Counted from the first letter of the stretch, positions 45,752 to 55,399 are shown. The stretch is 64,000 nt of DNA from Altererythrobacter sp. CAU 1644 (GCF_029623755.1 NZ_CP121106.1:2856352-2920351); one strand, 5' to 3'. Program-made: numbers and translations. The notes: generated by a model from the sequence alone, not told the origin.

Positions 45752-48490
45752 ATGGCAACGCGCATGCTAATCGACGCGCGCCACCCGGAAGAAACACGGG
45801 TGGCAGTAGTCAAAAACAACCGGATCGAAGAATTTGATTTTGAATCTGCCGAACACAAGCAGATCAAGGGTAACATCTACCTCGCCAAGGTAACCCGAGT
45901 AGAACCATCGCTGCAGGCGGCCTTCGTCGATTTTGGCGGCAACCGCCACGGCTTCCTCGCTTTCAGCGAAATCCACCCCGACTATTACCAGATACCCCAG
46001 GCCGATCGTGAACGCCTGCTCGCCGAAGAGGCAGAGGCGGCCGAAGAAGAAGCTCGCCTGCGCGCCGAAGAGGAAGAGCGCGGCGAAATGCCGGGCGAGG
46101 AATACGATGCCGAGGACGAAAGCTCCGAGGCCCTGGTCGAGGACCTTGCCGAAGACGGGCTCGAGGAAATCGACACTTCCGAAAAGGACCGCGTCTCGAC
46201 GATCGAAGACGGCCATGTTGATGGCAATGGCGACGACGAGGACGAGGATGACGATTCCGACGAGGATGAGTCGTCCGAAGCCGACGAAGAGGACTCCGGG
46301 GAATCGAACGGCAAGAACGATCGCCGGGGCCGCGGTCGCCGCGGTCGCGGTCGGCGCCAGGGCGGTGGCAAAAGCCGCGCCAAGGAAGTCGACGAAGTGC
46401 GTGCCCGGCGCCAGGCGCTGCGCCGGCGCTACAAGATCCAGGACGTCATCCAGCGCCGCCAGGTGCTGCTGGTCCAGGTCGTCAAGGAAGAGCGCGGCAA
46501 CAAGGGCGCAGCACTGACGACCTACCTCAGCCTCGCGGGCCGCTACACCGTGCTCATGCCGAATTCGTCGCATGGCGGCGGGATCAGCCGCAAGATCAGT
46601 TCGGCCAGCGACCGCAAGCGGCTCAAGTCGATCGTCGGCGACCTTAAACTGCCCAAGACCATGGGCCTGATCGTTCGCACCGCGGGCCTCAGCCGCACGA
46701 AGCCCGAGATCAAGCGCGACTTCGATTACCTCGCGCGCCTGTGGGACGAAATCCGCGAGAAAACACTCGCCTCGACCGCGCCTACGCTGATCCATTCTGA
46801 CAGCGACCTCATCAAGCGGGCGATCCGCGACATCTACAACAAGGAAATCGAAGAGGTCGTCGTCGAGGGCGAGGAAGGCTACAAATCGGCCAAGCAGTTC
46901 ATGAAGCTGCTTATGCCGAGCCACGCCCGCCGGGTGAAAGCCTATTCCGATCCGGTTCCGCTGTTCCAGCGCTACGGTGCGGAAGACCAGTTACGGGCGA
47001 TGTACGATCCGGTCGTGCAGCTCAAATCGGGTGGTTACCTCGTGATCAACCCGACCGAGGCCCTGGTCTCGATCGATATCAACTCGGGCCGCTCGACCAA
47101 GGAACACGGGATCGAGCAAACGGCGCTGTCCACCAACCTCGAAGCCGCGCGTGAAATCGCCCGCCAGTTGAGGTTGCGCGACATGGCCGGCCTCGTCGTG
47201 ATCGACTTCATCGACATGGAGTACAACTCCAACATCCGCAAAGTCGAAAAGGCGATGAAGGAAGCGCTCAAGCACGATCGCGCGCGCATCCAGGTCGGTC
47301 GCATCTCGGGCTTTGGCCTGATGGAGATGAGCCGCCAGCGACTGCGCACCGGTGTGCTCGAAGCGACCACGCGCGATTGCCCGCATTGCGACGGCACCGG
47401 CCTCGTGCGCACGGCCTCTTCGGCCGGCCTTTCGGCCCTGCGCTTGATCGAGGATGAAGCCGCCAAGGGTAAAGGCACGATCATCCGGCTTGGTGCCAGC
47501 ACCGAGGCGGCGATCTACCTCCTCAACGCCAAGCGCTCGGACCTTGCCGAGATCGAGGAACGCTACGGCGTCAGCGTCGAAGTCGTCCCTGAGGGCGAGG
47601 ACGAAGGGGCCAAGATGTCGGTTTCGAGCGGGGGGCCACGTCCTTCAGCCGCTCCGCGTTTCGACCCGATCGTCGACGACGATGACGACGAAGACGAGAT
47701 CATCGACGAGGACGAGGATGACGATGATCGCGACGATGACGATGCCGGACGCAAGAAGCGTCGCCGTCGCCGCCGCGGCGGGCGTGGTCGCAACAAGAAT
47801 CGTCAGGACGAAGGCGATGACGCCGAGGACCAGGATGAGGATGACGATTCCGAAAAACAGGAACGTCGTGACAGTCCCTCCGATGACGGCGACGAAGCGC
47901 CGCGCAAGAAGCGTCGCCGCAGCCGTGGCGGTCGCAGGCGGCGCAAGAACCGGGGCGATGGCGAGGAAGTGACTGCCGAGGATGCCGAACAGCTCGACGA
48001 AGTAGCCGAGCAGGTAACGGAGGACATGGCAGTCGTCGGCAGCCCGGAAGAGGCAACCGAGGCCGACAGTTCGGACGAACAGGAAGAGCCCAAACCGAAG
48101 GCGAAGCGTACTCGTCGCAAGAAGGCTGAAAAGCCTGCCGAGGAAGCGCCGAGCGAACCGGTTGAAGACACCGCCGATGAAGCGAAGGCCGAGAAGCCCA
48201 AGCGCAAGCGGGCCCCACGGAAGAAGAAGGTCGAAGAAGCCGTCGAAGAGGTCAAGGAACAGCTGACCGAGGACATCGCGGTCGTCGGCGCGGAAAAGAC
48301 CGACAAGGCCCCGGCAGAAGACAAGCCGAAGAAGCCGGCGCGCAAGCGCGCGGCGCCCAAGGCGAAGAAGGCGGAAGAGGCGCCGTCCGAAACCCAGGCC
48401 GAAGCCTCGAACGAGAACAACGGCACTGCCGAGAACGACGATGAAGGAAAATCGCGCCGCGGTTGGTGGCAACGCACCTTCGGCGAATAA
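45752..48490 (+). CDS. rne: Ribonuclease E
   Basis: The main endoribonuclease for mRNA decay and rRNA processing; 912 residues. The S1 domain begins at the N-terminus (YLAKVTRVEPSLQAAFVDFG) and is split by a large acidic insert with a basic patch (about 95-210), known in alphaproteobacteria. The catalytic DNase-I-like part has both metal-binding aspartates (SIDINSGR and VVIDFIDMEYNSN) and the Zn-link cysteines in CPHCDGTG. The last 300 residues are disordered, alternating acid- and lysine/arginine-rich segments, where degradosome partners and RNA bind. Confidence 0.97.
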   Translation: MATRMLIDARHPEETRVAVVKNNRIEEFDFESAEHKQIKGNIYLAKVTRVEPSLQAAFVDFGGNRHGFLAFSEIHPDYYQIPQADRERLLAEEAEAAEEEARLRAEEEERGEMPGEEYDAEDESSEALVEDLAEDGLEEIDTSEKDRVSTIEDGHVDGNGDDEDEDDDSDEDESSEADEEDSGESNGKNDRRGRGRRGRGRRQGGGKSRAKEVDEVRARRQALRRRYKIQDVIQRRQVLLVQVVKEERGNKGAALTTYLSLAGRYTVLMPNSSHGGGISRKISSASDRKRLKSIVGDLKLPKTMGLIVRTAGLSRTKPEIKRDFDYLARLWDEIREKTLASTAPTLIHSDSDLIKRAIRDIYNKEIEEVVVEGEEGYKSAKQFMKLLMPSHARRVKAYSDPVPLFQRYGAEDQLRAMYDPVVQLKSGGYLVINPTEALVSIDINSGRSTKEHGIEQTALSTNLEAAREIARQLRLRDMAGLVVIDFIDMEYNSNIRKVEKAMKEALKHDRARIQVGRISGFGLMEMSRQRLRTGVLEATTRDCPHCDGTGLVRTASSAGLSALRLIEDEAAKGKGTIIRLGASTEAAIYLLNAKRSDLAEIEERYGVSVEVVPEGEDEGAKMSVSSGGPRPSAAPRFDPIVDDDDDEDEIIDEDEDDDDRDDDDAGRKKRRRRRRGGRGRNKNRQDEGDDAEDQDEDDDSEKQERRDSPSDDGDEAPRKKRRRSRGGRRRRKNRGDGEEVTAEDAEQLDEVAEQVTEDMAVVGSPEEATEADSSDEQEEPKPKAKRTRRKKAEKPAEEAPSEPVEDTADEAKAEKPKRKRAPRKKKVEEAVEEVKEQLTEDIAVVGAEKTDKAPAEDKPKKPARKRAAPKAKKAEEAPSETQAEASNENNGTAENDDEGKSRRGWWQRTFGE

Positions 48491-48512
48491 GTTCTTGAAC
48501 TGATATTGATTA

Positions 48513-48545
48513 AGGGCGCGGCACTTCGGTTTCGCGCCCTTTTTC
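48513..48545 (+). terminator. Rho-independent terminator of rne
   Basis: AGGGCGCG (48513-48520) pairs with CGCGCCCT (48533-48540), followed by TTTTCT. It lies 22 bases after the rne stop and is the clearest intrinsic terminator in the window. Confidence 0.88.
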
Positions 48546-48552
48546 TATGGCG

Positions 48553-49188
48553 TCAGACGCCCGCTTTTCGGGCGATTCCCCACTCGTTCCACGCCGCAAA
48601 CTTTGGGCTTTTCGGCAGGTAGCCCTGGCCCAGAGGCTCAACTTCGAACCCGGCCCCGCGCATTGCCGAACCGATCGGGCGGGTCAGGTGGCACCCGCCG
48701 CCGATCCGCTTCCACACGGGCTCGATCCGTTCCTGCCATTTGAGAACGTCGGGATCCGGGGCGCGGCCATGCTCGAGGAACAGCAACCGCCCTCCTGGCT
48801 TGAGGATTCGTCGCATCTCGCCCAGCACCTGCGCCGGCTCATCCACCGAACACAGAGTGAAGGTGCAGACGACGGTGTCGAAGCTGCTGTCGGAAAAGGG
48901 TATCGCTTCGCCCTTCCCCTCGCGAATATCGACTTCCCAGCCCTTGGCCCGAGCGCGCTCGCGCGCGCCCTCGAGCAAACCGCCGTGCGGATCGATCCCC
49001 GAAAAACTCGAGATCGCTTCGGTGTCGTAGAATTCCTGATTGAGGCCGCCACCGCAGCCAAGCTCGAACACGTCGCCCGTTGCCAGCGGGACGACTTGAG
49101 AACGGCGCTTCATGATCTGGCCCTGCGAGCAGGCAAACGTGACCAATCGCGGCATGACATGCCGATCGTACCAGCCCTGCAAACCCAT
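48553..49188 (-). CDS. Class I SAM-dependent methyltransferase (UbiE/METTL7-like)
   Basis: 211 residues. Motif I is VFELGCGGGLNQEFYD, followed by GIDPHGGLLEGA, a FDTVVCTFTLCSV strand and LKPGGRLLFLEHG. The W-x-R-I-x-G-G-C-H-L-T-R segment near the C-terminus matches a group related to phospholipid or small-molecule methyltransferases. ATG 49188 is preferred to GTG 49203 because GGAG lies eight bases upstream. Convergent with rne. Confidence 0.88.
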   Translation of the reverse strand: MGLQGWYDRHVMPRLVTFACSQGQIMKRRSQVVPLATGDVFELGCGGGLNQEFYDTEAISSFSGIDPHGGLLEGARERARAKGWEVDIREGKGEAIPFSDSSFDTVVCTFTLCSVDEPAQVLGEMRRILKPGGRLLFLEHGRAPDPDVLKWQERIEPVWKRIGGGCHLTRPIGSAMRGAGFEVEPLGQGYLPKSPKFAAWNEWGIARKAGV

Positions 49189-49262
49189 CGCCCACTCTCC
49201 CACCGGCCGATGCCCCAGGAGAGACTAGCCGATTGACGCGATTCGCAAACGAAAATCGACCT

Positions 49263-50030
49263 CTAGGCAGATTCGACGAGCGAGCGGACCAGTTCGACAT
49301 CGCGCATCTTGTCGACATCCACCGCCGCCAGCCCGTCTTCCGCGCTGACGAGGCGCGCCTCGATCCCGATGCGTTTGCCGACTCGTTCGATCGCGTTCGC
49401 CATGCTCAGGCCTCCGGTGAGATAGCGCAGCAACATCCCGATGCCGATGCGGAACGCCATGCGCCAAGGCTGCTTGCGATCCTGTTCCAGGCGATTCCAC
49501 AGCAGCATTGCCTCCTTCGCGCGGTCCGTGCGCAGGAAGAACAGGTTGCAGCCCGACCACTGACCGTCGGCAAACTTCAGAAAGGTGCGCTGGCTGCCCG
49601 GCACGGCGCGTTCGATTACCGCGCGTTCGGCCAGCATCACACCAAGATCGGCGTCGCCCGGCGTGTCGCGCAGGCATTGCCGCACCCATTCGGGGCGCAG
49701 CAGCGCGTGGTCGCTGGTGGTAACGAGCATGGGTGCGCCCATTGCCGCAAGTGCCGCCAGCGCCGAGCCGCTTGGTCCACGTGCAGCCGGCAGAGTTTCC
49801 GCGCCAAGATCAAGCGCGAGCCGCGCGATGGGTCCGGCCTCATCGCACGAGACCGCGATTCTCGCTGCGCCCGCTTGCCGCAGCGCCGCGACAACCCGTG
49901 CGAGCGATGCCTCACCGCCGAATTCTATCAACCCCTTGTGCGGAACGCCCAGTTCGTGCGCCAGGGGATCGCCGCCGGGGCGCGTGCCTGCGAGCACGAG
50001 GGCCGCAAAGGGGGCTGTATTCTCCTCCAT
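49263..50030 (-). CDS. Nucleotidyltransferase-like protein (MobA-type fold)
   Basis: 255 residues. The N-terminus ALVLAGTRPGGDPLA fits a nucleotidyltransferase with a relaxed G-x-G-x-R loop, followed by KGLIEFGGEASLARVVAAL and LVTTSDHALLRPEW where the metal-binding aspartate is expected. The C-terminal part has an amphipathic helix pair and VDVDKMRDVELV as in MobA-like proteins. Start is uncertain between ATG 50030 and ATG 50042. Divergent from the CDP-alcohol phosphatidyltransferase gene; a shared head-group pathway is inferred. Confidence 0.8.
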   Translation of the reverse strand: MEENTAPFAALVLAGTRPGGDPLAHELGVPHKGLIEFGGEASLARVVAALRQAGAARIAVSCDEAGPIARLALDLGAETLPAARGPSGSALAALAAMGAPMLVTTSDHALLRPEWVRQCLRDTPGDADLGVMLAERAVIERAVPGSQRTFLKFADGQWSGCNLFFLRTDRAKEAMLLWNRLEQDRKQPWRMAFRIGIGMLLRYLTGGLSMANAIERVGKRIGIEARLVSAEDGLAAVDVDKMRDVELVRSLVESA

Positions 50031-50142
50031 CGGTGCCCGCATTAGCCGCGACCGCGACCAACTGACAGCCCGGAACGCAATCTTTCCGCGAGATCGCAAT
50101 CCGGGCATTGCCCCGCGCCGCCGCGCCGCTTAATCGCGCAGC

Positions 50143-51279
50143 ATGGCTAGCGAACAAGGCAATCCCGCAATCGAAACCGTGGGCACCAATCCCACCGGGC
50201 TATGGGGCCTGACCAATCAGGAACGGCACCGGCGCATCGGCAATGCGAACGGTTATGACGGCACGGCCCCTGATGCGGTGGTGCTCGTCAACGCGCAGGA
50301 TGTCGCAGATCCGGCGTGGGTGAGGCATATCGCCGCGCACCCCGGGATGGTGCTGACACTTGGCGGCGTACCCGCCCTCGCCCATGCCCGTGACGGTGCC
50401 GAAGCGGATCGTTTGCGCGAGGCAATGCTGGGTTCGCAGGCCATGTCCGACATCTCGCAGCTTGAAGTCCTGCGTTTTGAAGACGGCCCGACGATCGAGA
50501 ACAAGCAGCTGAGGAAGCGCGAAACGCCGTTCCTGATGCCGCTCGAACCCGGCACAGTACGCGCGATCGAGCGCGCCAGCTATTTCGGCGCCTACAAGGG
50601 CGTGACCGACATCCTCACCAAGTATTTGTGGCCCGAATGGGCGCTGGTCCTGACCCGCATCGCCGCCAGGATCGGCATGACGCCGAACATGGTGACCGCG
50701 ATCGGAGCCATCCTGTGCGTCGCAGCCACCGTCGCCTTTGCCTATGGTCATTACTGGGCCGGAATGGCGATGGGGCTGGTGTTCATGGTACTCGACACGG
50801 TCGACGGCAAGCTCGCCCGCTGCACCATCACCTCAAGCTGGTGGGGCAATATATTCGACCATGGGATCGACCTCGTGCATCCGCCCTTCTGGTGGTGGTT
50901 CTGGGCGACGGGCCTAGTCTATTGGGGGCTTGCCCTCGACACGACGACCTTCTGGCTTGCGCAGGGCGCGATCCAGGGAGGCTATCTCGTCCAGCGGCTG
51001 ATCGAGGGCGTGTTCATGCGTCGCAACGGCATGATGCATATCCATGTCTGGCGCCGTTTCGACAGCCAGTTCCGGCTGATTACCGCGCGGCGCAATCCCA
51101 ACATGGTGATCCTGTTCGTCTCGATGCTGTTTGGTCGGCCCGATCTCGGCATCATCGCGGTCGCCTGGTGGAGCGTCGCATCGCTCGTCGTCCATGTGAT
51201 ACAATTGATCCAGGCCGAGATCGCGCGTGCCCGGAAGGGCTCTCAGCTGACGAGTTGGCTGGCGGGAGATGACGCATGA
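50143..51279 (+). CDS. CDP-alcohol phosphatidyltransferase with N-terminal extension
   Basis: Membrane enzyme that joins a CDP-activated group to an alcohol. 378 residues. Residues 1-140 are a soluble extension resembling the nucleotidyltransferase half of related fusions but without catalytic motifs. The membrane part has the full signature: D218-x2-D221-G-x2-A-R226-x8-G235-x3-D239-x3-D243. Six helices follow the family pattern. Its product could be an inositol-type or other phospholipid head group. The stop overlaps the HIT gene start as ATGA. Confidence 0.9.
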   Translation: MASEQGNPAIETVGTNPTGLWGLTNQERHRRIGNANGYDGTAPDAVVLVNAQDVADPAWVRHIAAHPGMVLTLGGVPALAHARDGAEADRLREAMLGSQAMSDISQLEVLRFEDGPTIENKQLRKRETPFLMPLEPGTVRAIERASYFGAYKGVTDILTKYLWPEWALVLTRIAARIGMTPNMVTAIGAILCVAATVAFAYGHYWAGMAMGLVFMVLDTVDGKLARCTITSSWWGNIFDHGIDLVHPPFWWWFWATGLVYWGLALDTTTFWLAQGAIQGGYLVQRLIEGVFMRRNGMMHIHVWRRFDSQFRLITARRNPNMVILFVSMLFGRPDLGIIAVAWWSVASLVVHVIQLIQAEIARARKGSQLTSWLAGDDA

Positions 51280-51704
51280 ACGAGACCATCGAGAAATTCG
51301 GTTTTCCAAGCACGCTGCTGCGCGAATTCGAGCATTGGGTCGTCTTGCTGCGTCCCGCCCAGCCCACCTTGGGCAGCCTGGTGCTGGCGGCCAAGTCGGA
51401 TGCCACCGATTTCTCCGCCTTGCCGCCCGCTGCGCATGCCGAACTGGCCGAGGCAACCAAGGCGATCGAGGACGCACTCAAGCGTTTCGTCGACTACTCC
51501 AAGATCAACTACCTGATGTTGATGATGGTCGACCCCAATGTGCACTTCCACGTGATCCCGCGCTACGAGGGATCGCGCGATTTCGGCGGCGTCGCATTTT
51601 TCGACGCGGGCTGGCCGAAACTGCCCGATCTCGGCAGCGCGGTTGCGCTCACCGATATGCAGATCGCCCAGCTGAAGGCCGCGCTGAACCCGCTCCTGGC
51701 GTGA
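51276..51704 (+). CDS. HIT-family nucleotide hydrolase/transferase
   Basis: 142 residues. The histidine-triad segment reads N88-V-H90-F-H92-V-I-P-R, so the first histidine of H-x-H-x-H is asparagine while the catalytic (second) histidine is kept. The N-terminal WVVLLRPAQPTLGSLVLAAK matches HIT proteins. These enzymes cleave nucleotide phosphoramidates or dinucleotides; with its overlap to the phosphatidyltransferase it may act on a CDP- or NMP-linked intermediate (inference). Confidence 0.9.
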   Translation: MNETIEKFGFPSTLLREFEHWVVLLRPAQPTLGSLVLAAKSDATDFSALPPAAHAELAEATKAIEDALKRFVDYSKINYLMLMMVDPNVHFHVIPRYEGSRDFGGVAFFDAGWPKLPDLGSAVALTDMQIAQLKAALNPLLA

Positions 51705-52451
51705 TCAGCCCTGCGCGACCCAGCGATCGGTCAACGCGCTGGCAATCTCGATATCGTTGAGAAAATCGACCTCGGCCCAATCCATCCCCTCGATCGACTT
51801 GGTGCCAACCTTGCCGCTCGATGCGATCATGTCGATCACCTTGAGATACCAGTGATTGACGCCGTCGGGCGTGCGCATGGTCTCGCGGACTGTCTCGCGG
51901 AACAGTTCGGCCCCTTCGCCGCGAAAGGCCAGGAAGCCGATCGATTCCGCATTGCTTTCCTCGGCGGTCAGTGTCTTGCCGATCCGCGCGAGGCCGCCGT
52001 TCTCACCCCGGCTGACCTTCATGTCGTCGCTGTCATAAGCGTGCTTGACGTCGACCGTGACCGCAATCGGCCAATCAGAACCTTCCTGCACCTTGCGCAC
52101 GATATCTTCGGACACGAGCGTATCGCCATTGAGGATCAGGAAATCGCCCTTCATTTCCTCGCGGACGATCCAGCACGAGCCGAGGTTGTCGGCTACCTTG
52201 AAGAACGGATTGAAGTGGCAAGTCACCTCCACGCGCGGATCGTCGATCCGTGTTACCATTTCCTCGACCATGTCGGTCATGAAGCCGGTCACGATGTCAA
52301 TGCGCTTCACGCCGCCGCGCGCCAGCATCTCGATCTGCCATTCGATCAGGGTCTTGCCCGAGAAGTCGATCAAGCACTTGGGGCGTTCTGCGGTCAGCGG
52401 CAACAGACGGGAGCCTTGTCCTGCGCTTAGAAGGATAGCATGTTCAATCAT
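51705..52451 (-). CDS. Sugar/choline-phosphate-type nucleotidyltransferase
   Basis: 248 residues with an intact active site: LLSAGQGSRLLPLT nucleotide loop, RPKCLIDFSGKTLIEWQ with the lysine, LILNGDTLVSED metal site and VDFLNDIEIASAL near the end. It resembles LicC-like phosphocholine or polyol-phosphate cytidylyltransferases more than glucose-1-phosphate thymidylyltransferase in size. Ends immediately next to the convergent HIT gene. It could make the CDP-activated donor for the phosphatidyltransferase at 50143. Confidence 0.9.
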   Translation of the reverse strand: MIEHAILLSAGQGSRLLPLTAERPKCLIDFSGKTLIEWQIEMLARGGVKRIDIVTGFMTDMVEEMVTRIDDPRVEVTCHFNPFFKVADNLGSCWIVREEMKGDFLILNGDTLVSEDIVRKVQEGSDWPIAVTVDVKHAYDSDDMKVSRGENGGLARIGKTLTAEESNAESIGFLAFRGEGAELFRETVRETMRTPDGVNHWYLKVIDMIASSGKVGTKSIEGMDWAEVDFLNDIEIASALTDRWVAQG

Positions 52452-52561
52452 GGCGCCGCCCTTTATAACCAGCGAGCCAATGTCGCAATGATCGGCGCAC
52501 TGTGGCTAGCTGTCGCGCGGTGCTTGCGCGCGACCTAAGCCTCGTCCAAAGCGCAATTTTT

Positions 52562-53911
52562 ATGGAAGCTAACGCCCAGACCCCGGACGAGCCACGCTCG
52601 CTGCTATCGCGGATGCTCAAGAATGTCGCCTGGCTTATCGGCGGCAAGGGCTTTGGCGCGGTCTGTTCGCTGATCTATCTCGCGATTCTTACCCGTTCGC
52701 TCGGCCTCAAGGATTTCGGGCACTTTGCGCTGATTTTCGGTACCGCACAGGCGCTCATCGCGATTGCCGGGTTCCAGACCTGGCGAACGGTGGTGAGATT
52801 CGGCGTCCAGCATATCCACGACCACGATTGGGCCGGCTTCGGCCGCCTCAGCATGATGGCCTTCATCCTCGACGTGGTGGGCGCAATCATCGGCTGCGCG
52901 ATCGCCTATGTCGTTTTCTACCAGTTCGCCGCGGAGCTCGATCTCAACCCTCGGCTCGTCGACACGGCATTCTGGTTCAACGTTGCGGCGCTATGGGCGC
53001 TGGTTTCGGCACCAACGGGCATAGTCCGCGCGCTCGATCGCTTTGATATTGCAGTATATGTCGAAGCCATCGTGCCTGCCGGACGGCTGCTCGCCGCAGG
53101 GATCATCGCCGCTACAGGCCCCAGCCTGATCCGCTTCCTCATCGCCTGGGCGGTGATCGATCTGATCGAAGCGGCGGTATACTGGATTGTCGCCCGCAAG
53201 CTCAGCCCGCGCGCGATCCGGCTCAGATATCTCGGGACCGCCTTCGACGCGCGCAAGGAGAACCCCGGGCTCGTCCGGTTCTTCGGCATCACCTATGTCA
53301 GCGCGACGCTGGAAGCGGTGTTCCGCCATGGCCCGCTGCTCGCGGTCGGCTATTTCGTCGGGACCAGCGCTGCCGGCATCTACCGCCTTGCGCACCAGCT
53401 GGCGCAGGGTCTGGCCAAGCTTTCGACCTTGCTCAGCCGCGCGGCCTATGCCGAGATTGCGCGTGCCAGCGTCGCTTCTGCAACGCAGGAATTCCGGCAG
53501 CTCGCATGGCAAACCACGCGGCTCGCAGGTGTGGGCGGCGCAATAGTGGTGATCTTCGTTTCTGCCGTCGGCGGTCACATCCTCGCACTGTTGGGAGGCG
53601 AGGAATTCCGAATGGGCTACACTATTCTCATTCCGCTGACGATCGTGACCAGCCTTGAACTCGCCAGCGTGGCCTTCGAACCGGTCCTGCATTCGACTGG
53701 ACGCGCGCGGCTGTCGCTGTTCGCGCGCTTTGTCACGGTGCTGACCGCGGGCATCGCGCTTGTCCTGCTGGTGCAGAACTACGAGGAACAGGGCGTTGCC
53801 TGGGGCCTCGTGATCGGCGCTGCGGTTGGCTATGTCGTCATGGGGTTGATGGCGTATATTACGCTGCGCAAGATCGACGCCGATGCGACCACGGCAGACC
53901 CTTCGACCTAG
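52562..53911 (+). CDS. Lipid-linked oligosaccharide/polysaccharide flippase
   Basis: 449 residues with about 12 to 14 membrane helices and the MATE/Wzx-like start LLSRMLKNVAWLIGGKGFGAVCSL-type (key residues G, G, K in the first helix). Typical of flippases that export undecaprenyl-linked or polysaccharide units. ATG 52562 is preferred; the earlier GTG 52502 has a less likely N-terminus. No glycosyltransferase or polymerase lies next to it here, so its cargo is not shown; the head-group set before it is a candidate partner. Confidence 0.88.
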   Translation: MEANAQTPDEPRSLLSRMLKNVAWLIGGKGFGAVCSLIYLAILTRSLGLKDFGHFALIFGTAQALIAIAGFQTWRTVVRFGVQHIHDHDWAGFGRLSMMAFILDVVGAIIGCAIAYVVFYQFAAELDLNPRLVDTAFWFNVAALWALVSAPTGIVRALDRFDIAVYVEAIVPAGRLLAAGIIAATGPSLIRFLIAWAVIDLIEAAVYWIVARKLSPRAIRLRYLGTAFDARKENPGLVRFFGITYVSATLEAVFRHGPLLAVGYFVGTSAAGIYRLAHQLAQGLAKLSTLLSRAAYAEIARASVASATQEFRQLAWQTTRLAGVGGAIVVIFVSAVGGHILALLGGEEFRMGYTILIPLTIVTSLELASVAFEPVLHSTGRARLSLFARFVTVLTAGIALVLLVQNYEEQGVAWGLVIGAAVGYVVMGLMAYITLRKIDADATTADPST

Positions 53912-53996
53912 ATCGCATCGTCAGCTTTCCTACTGGGCTGCATTCCACGATAAATCCGCCTCGTTTCGGATCACGGGCAGCGGGGATTTCCAGCCT

Positions 53997-54021
53997 TGGA
54001 ACCGTGTTCCATGTGTTCCAT
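53997..54021. promoter_or_regulatory. Inverted and direct repeat upstream of sdhB, candidate operator
   Basis: TGGAAC-CGT-GTTCCA (53997-54011) is a perfect inverted repeat, and the half-site GTTCCA occurs again at 54015-54020, giving the tandem GTGTTCCAT-GTGTTCCAT at 54004-54021. It lies in the 245-base gap before sdhB, 136 bases from its start, where no gene is evident. The rest of the gap shows nothing else clear. Confidence 0.4.
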
Positions 54022-54156
54022 CGAGTAGGAATGACCGAGGGCAGAGGCGCGTTCGATCATAAGCAACACGCGGCGCGAATCTCTCAACACCCGCAGCTTG
54101 CTCTCGCGGGCGAAGCCGCTAGATAGGTCCCGCAAAGCAACAGGATTCTGAGCGTT

Positions 54157-54939
54157 ATGGCCACCTTCACCCTTCCCAAGAACTCGAAGATCACGGGCAA
54201 GTCCCGCGAGCACAAGGCTGAAGGCGGCAATCGCATCCAGAAGTTCAAGATCTACCGCTACGATCCAGACAGCGGCGAGAACCCGCGCTACGACACTTTC
54301 GAGATCGATCTCGACAATTGCGGGCCGATGGTTCTCGACGCGCTGATCAAGATCAAGAACGAGGTCGATCCGACACTCACCTTCCGCCGCTCTTGCCGCG
54401 AGGGTATCTGCGGCTCCTGCGCAATGAACCTCAATGGCAAGAACGGGCTCGCCTGCACCACCGCCATCGAGGACCTGAAGGGCGAAATCCGCATCACGCC
54501 GCTGCCGCATATGGACGTGATCAAGGACCTGGTGCCCGACTTCACCCATTTCTACGCGCAATACGCCTCGATCCGTCCGTGGCTGCAGACCGTCAGCCCG
54601 ACGCCCAGTGGCAAGGAACGGTTGCAGTCGCCCGAGCAGCGCGAGAAGCTCGACGGCCTGTACGAGTGCATCCTGTGCGCCTGCTGCTCGACCTCTTGCC
54701 CGAGCTATTGGTGGAACAGCGACAAGTTCCTCGGCCCGGCGATCCTGCTGCAGGCCTATCGCTGGCTGGCCGACAGCCGCGACGAGATGACTGGCGAGCG
54801 CCTCGACCAGCTCGAGGACCCCTTCCGGCTCTATCGTTGCCACACGATCATGAACTGCGCGAATGTCTGCCCCAAGGGGCTTTCGCCGGCCAAGGCGATT
54901 GCCGAAACCAAGAAGATGATGGCCGAACGGGCGATCTAG
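54157..54939 (+). CDS. sdhB: Succinate dehydrogenase iron-sulphur subunit
   Basis: 260 residues; passes electrons from the flavoprotein to quinone in Complex II. 2Fe-2S cysteines lie in [12 protein letters not shown] and in LACTTAIED; 4Fe-4S and 3Fe-4S cysteines are in [16 protein letters not shown] and in [15 protein letters not shown]. No sdhA, sdhC or sdhD is adjacent on either side, so the gene is separated from the rest of the complex, or starts a different unit with the thioesterase and zapE. Confidence 0.97.
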   Translation: MATFTLPKNSKITGKSREHKAEGGNRIQKFKIYRYDPDSGENPRYDTFEIDLDNCGPMVLDALIKIKNEVDPTLTFRRSCREGICGSCAMNLNGKNGLACTTAIEDLKGEIRITPLPHMDVIKDLVPDFTHFYAQYASIRPWLQTVSPTPSGKERLQSPEQREKLDGLYECILCACCSTSCPSYWWNSDKFLGPAILLQAYRWLADSRDEMTGERLDQLEDPFRLYRCHTIMNCANVCPKGLSPAKAIAETKKMMAERAI

Positions 54940-54943
54940 CCTC

Positions 54944-55399
54944 GTGGCGCTGAAGGAAGACGTCTTCGACCACCGGCCCGATCCGGAAAATCCGGGCTGG
55001 CACCATTGGAATCTGAAGGACGACACGCTGTTCAACGGCGCGGTGATGGGCAAGCTCATCACGCGCAAGGAAGGCGATAAGTGCCGCCTGCGCATGTTTC
55101 CGGAGCGCAAGCATGAAAATCTACAGGGCATTATCCACGGTGCGATCACGCTCTCGCTGATCGACATCTCGCTGTTCACCACTATGCATGTGATTGGCAG
55201 CGGCAATGCCGGACCCTCGGTCACGCTCGAGCTTTCGACCCAGTTCATCGGCGCTGGCGACCCCAACCGCCCACTCGACGCCGTGACCGAGATCAAGCGC
55301 GAGACTAGCAAGCTCGTATTCGTCCGCGGCGACGTGGTGCAGGACGAGGATTGCGTCGCGGCGTTCAGCGGCATCATCAGGAAGTTTCCCCCGCGATGA
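54944..55399 (+). CDS. Hotdog-fold thioesterase (PaaI family)
   Basis: 151 residues starting at GTG four bases after sdhB. The hotdog core is seen in KHENLQGIIHGAITLSLIDISLF (the G-I-I-H-G-A segment forms the acyl-CoA site) and in PSVTLELSTQFIGAG. Probably hydrolyses an acyl- or aryl-CoA. The stop overlaps the zapE start as ATGA. Confidence 0.9.
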   Translation: MALKEDVFDHRPDPENPGWHHWNLKDDTLFNGAVMGKLITRKEGDKCRLRMFPERKHENLQGIIHGAITLSLIDISLFTTMHVIGSGNAGPSVTLELSTQFIGAGDPNRPLDAVTEIKRETSKLVFVRGDVVQDEDCVAAFSGIIRKFPPR

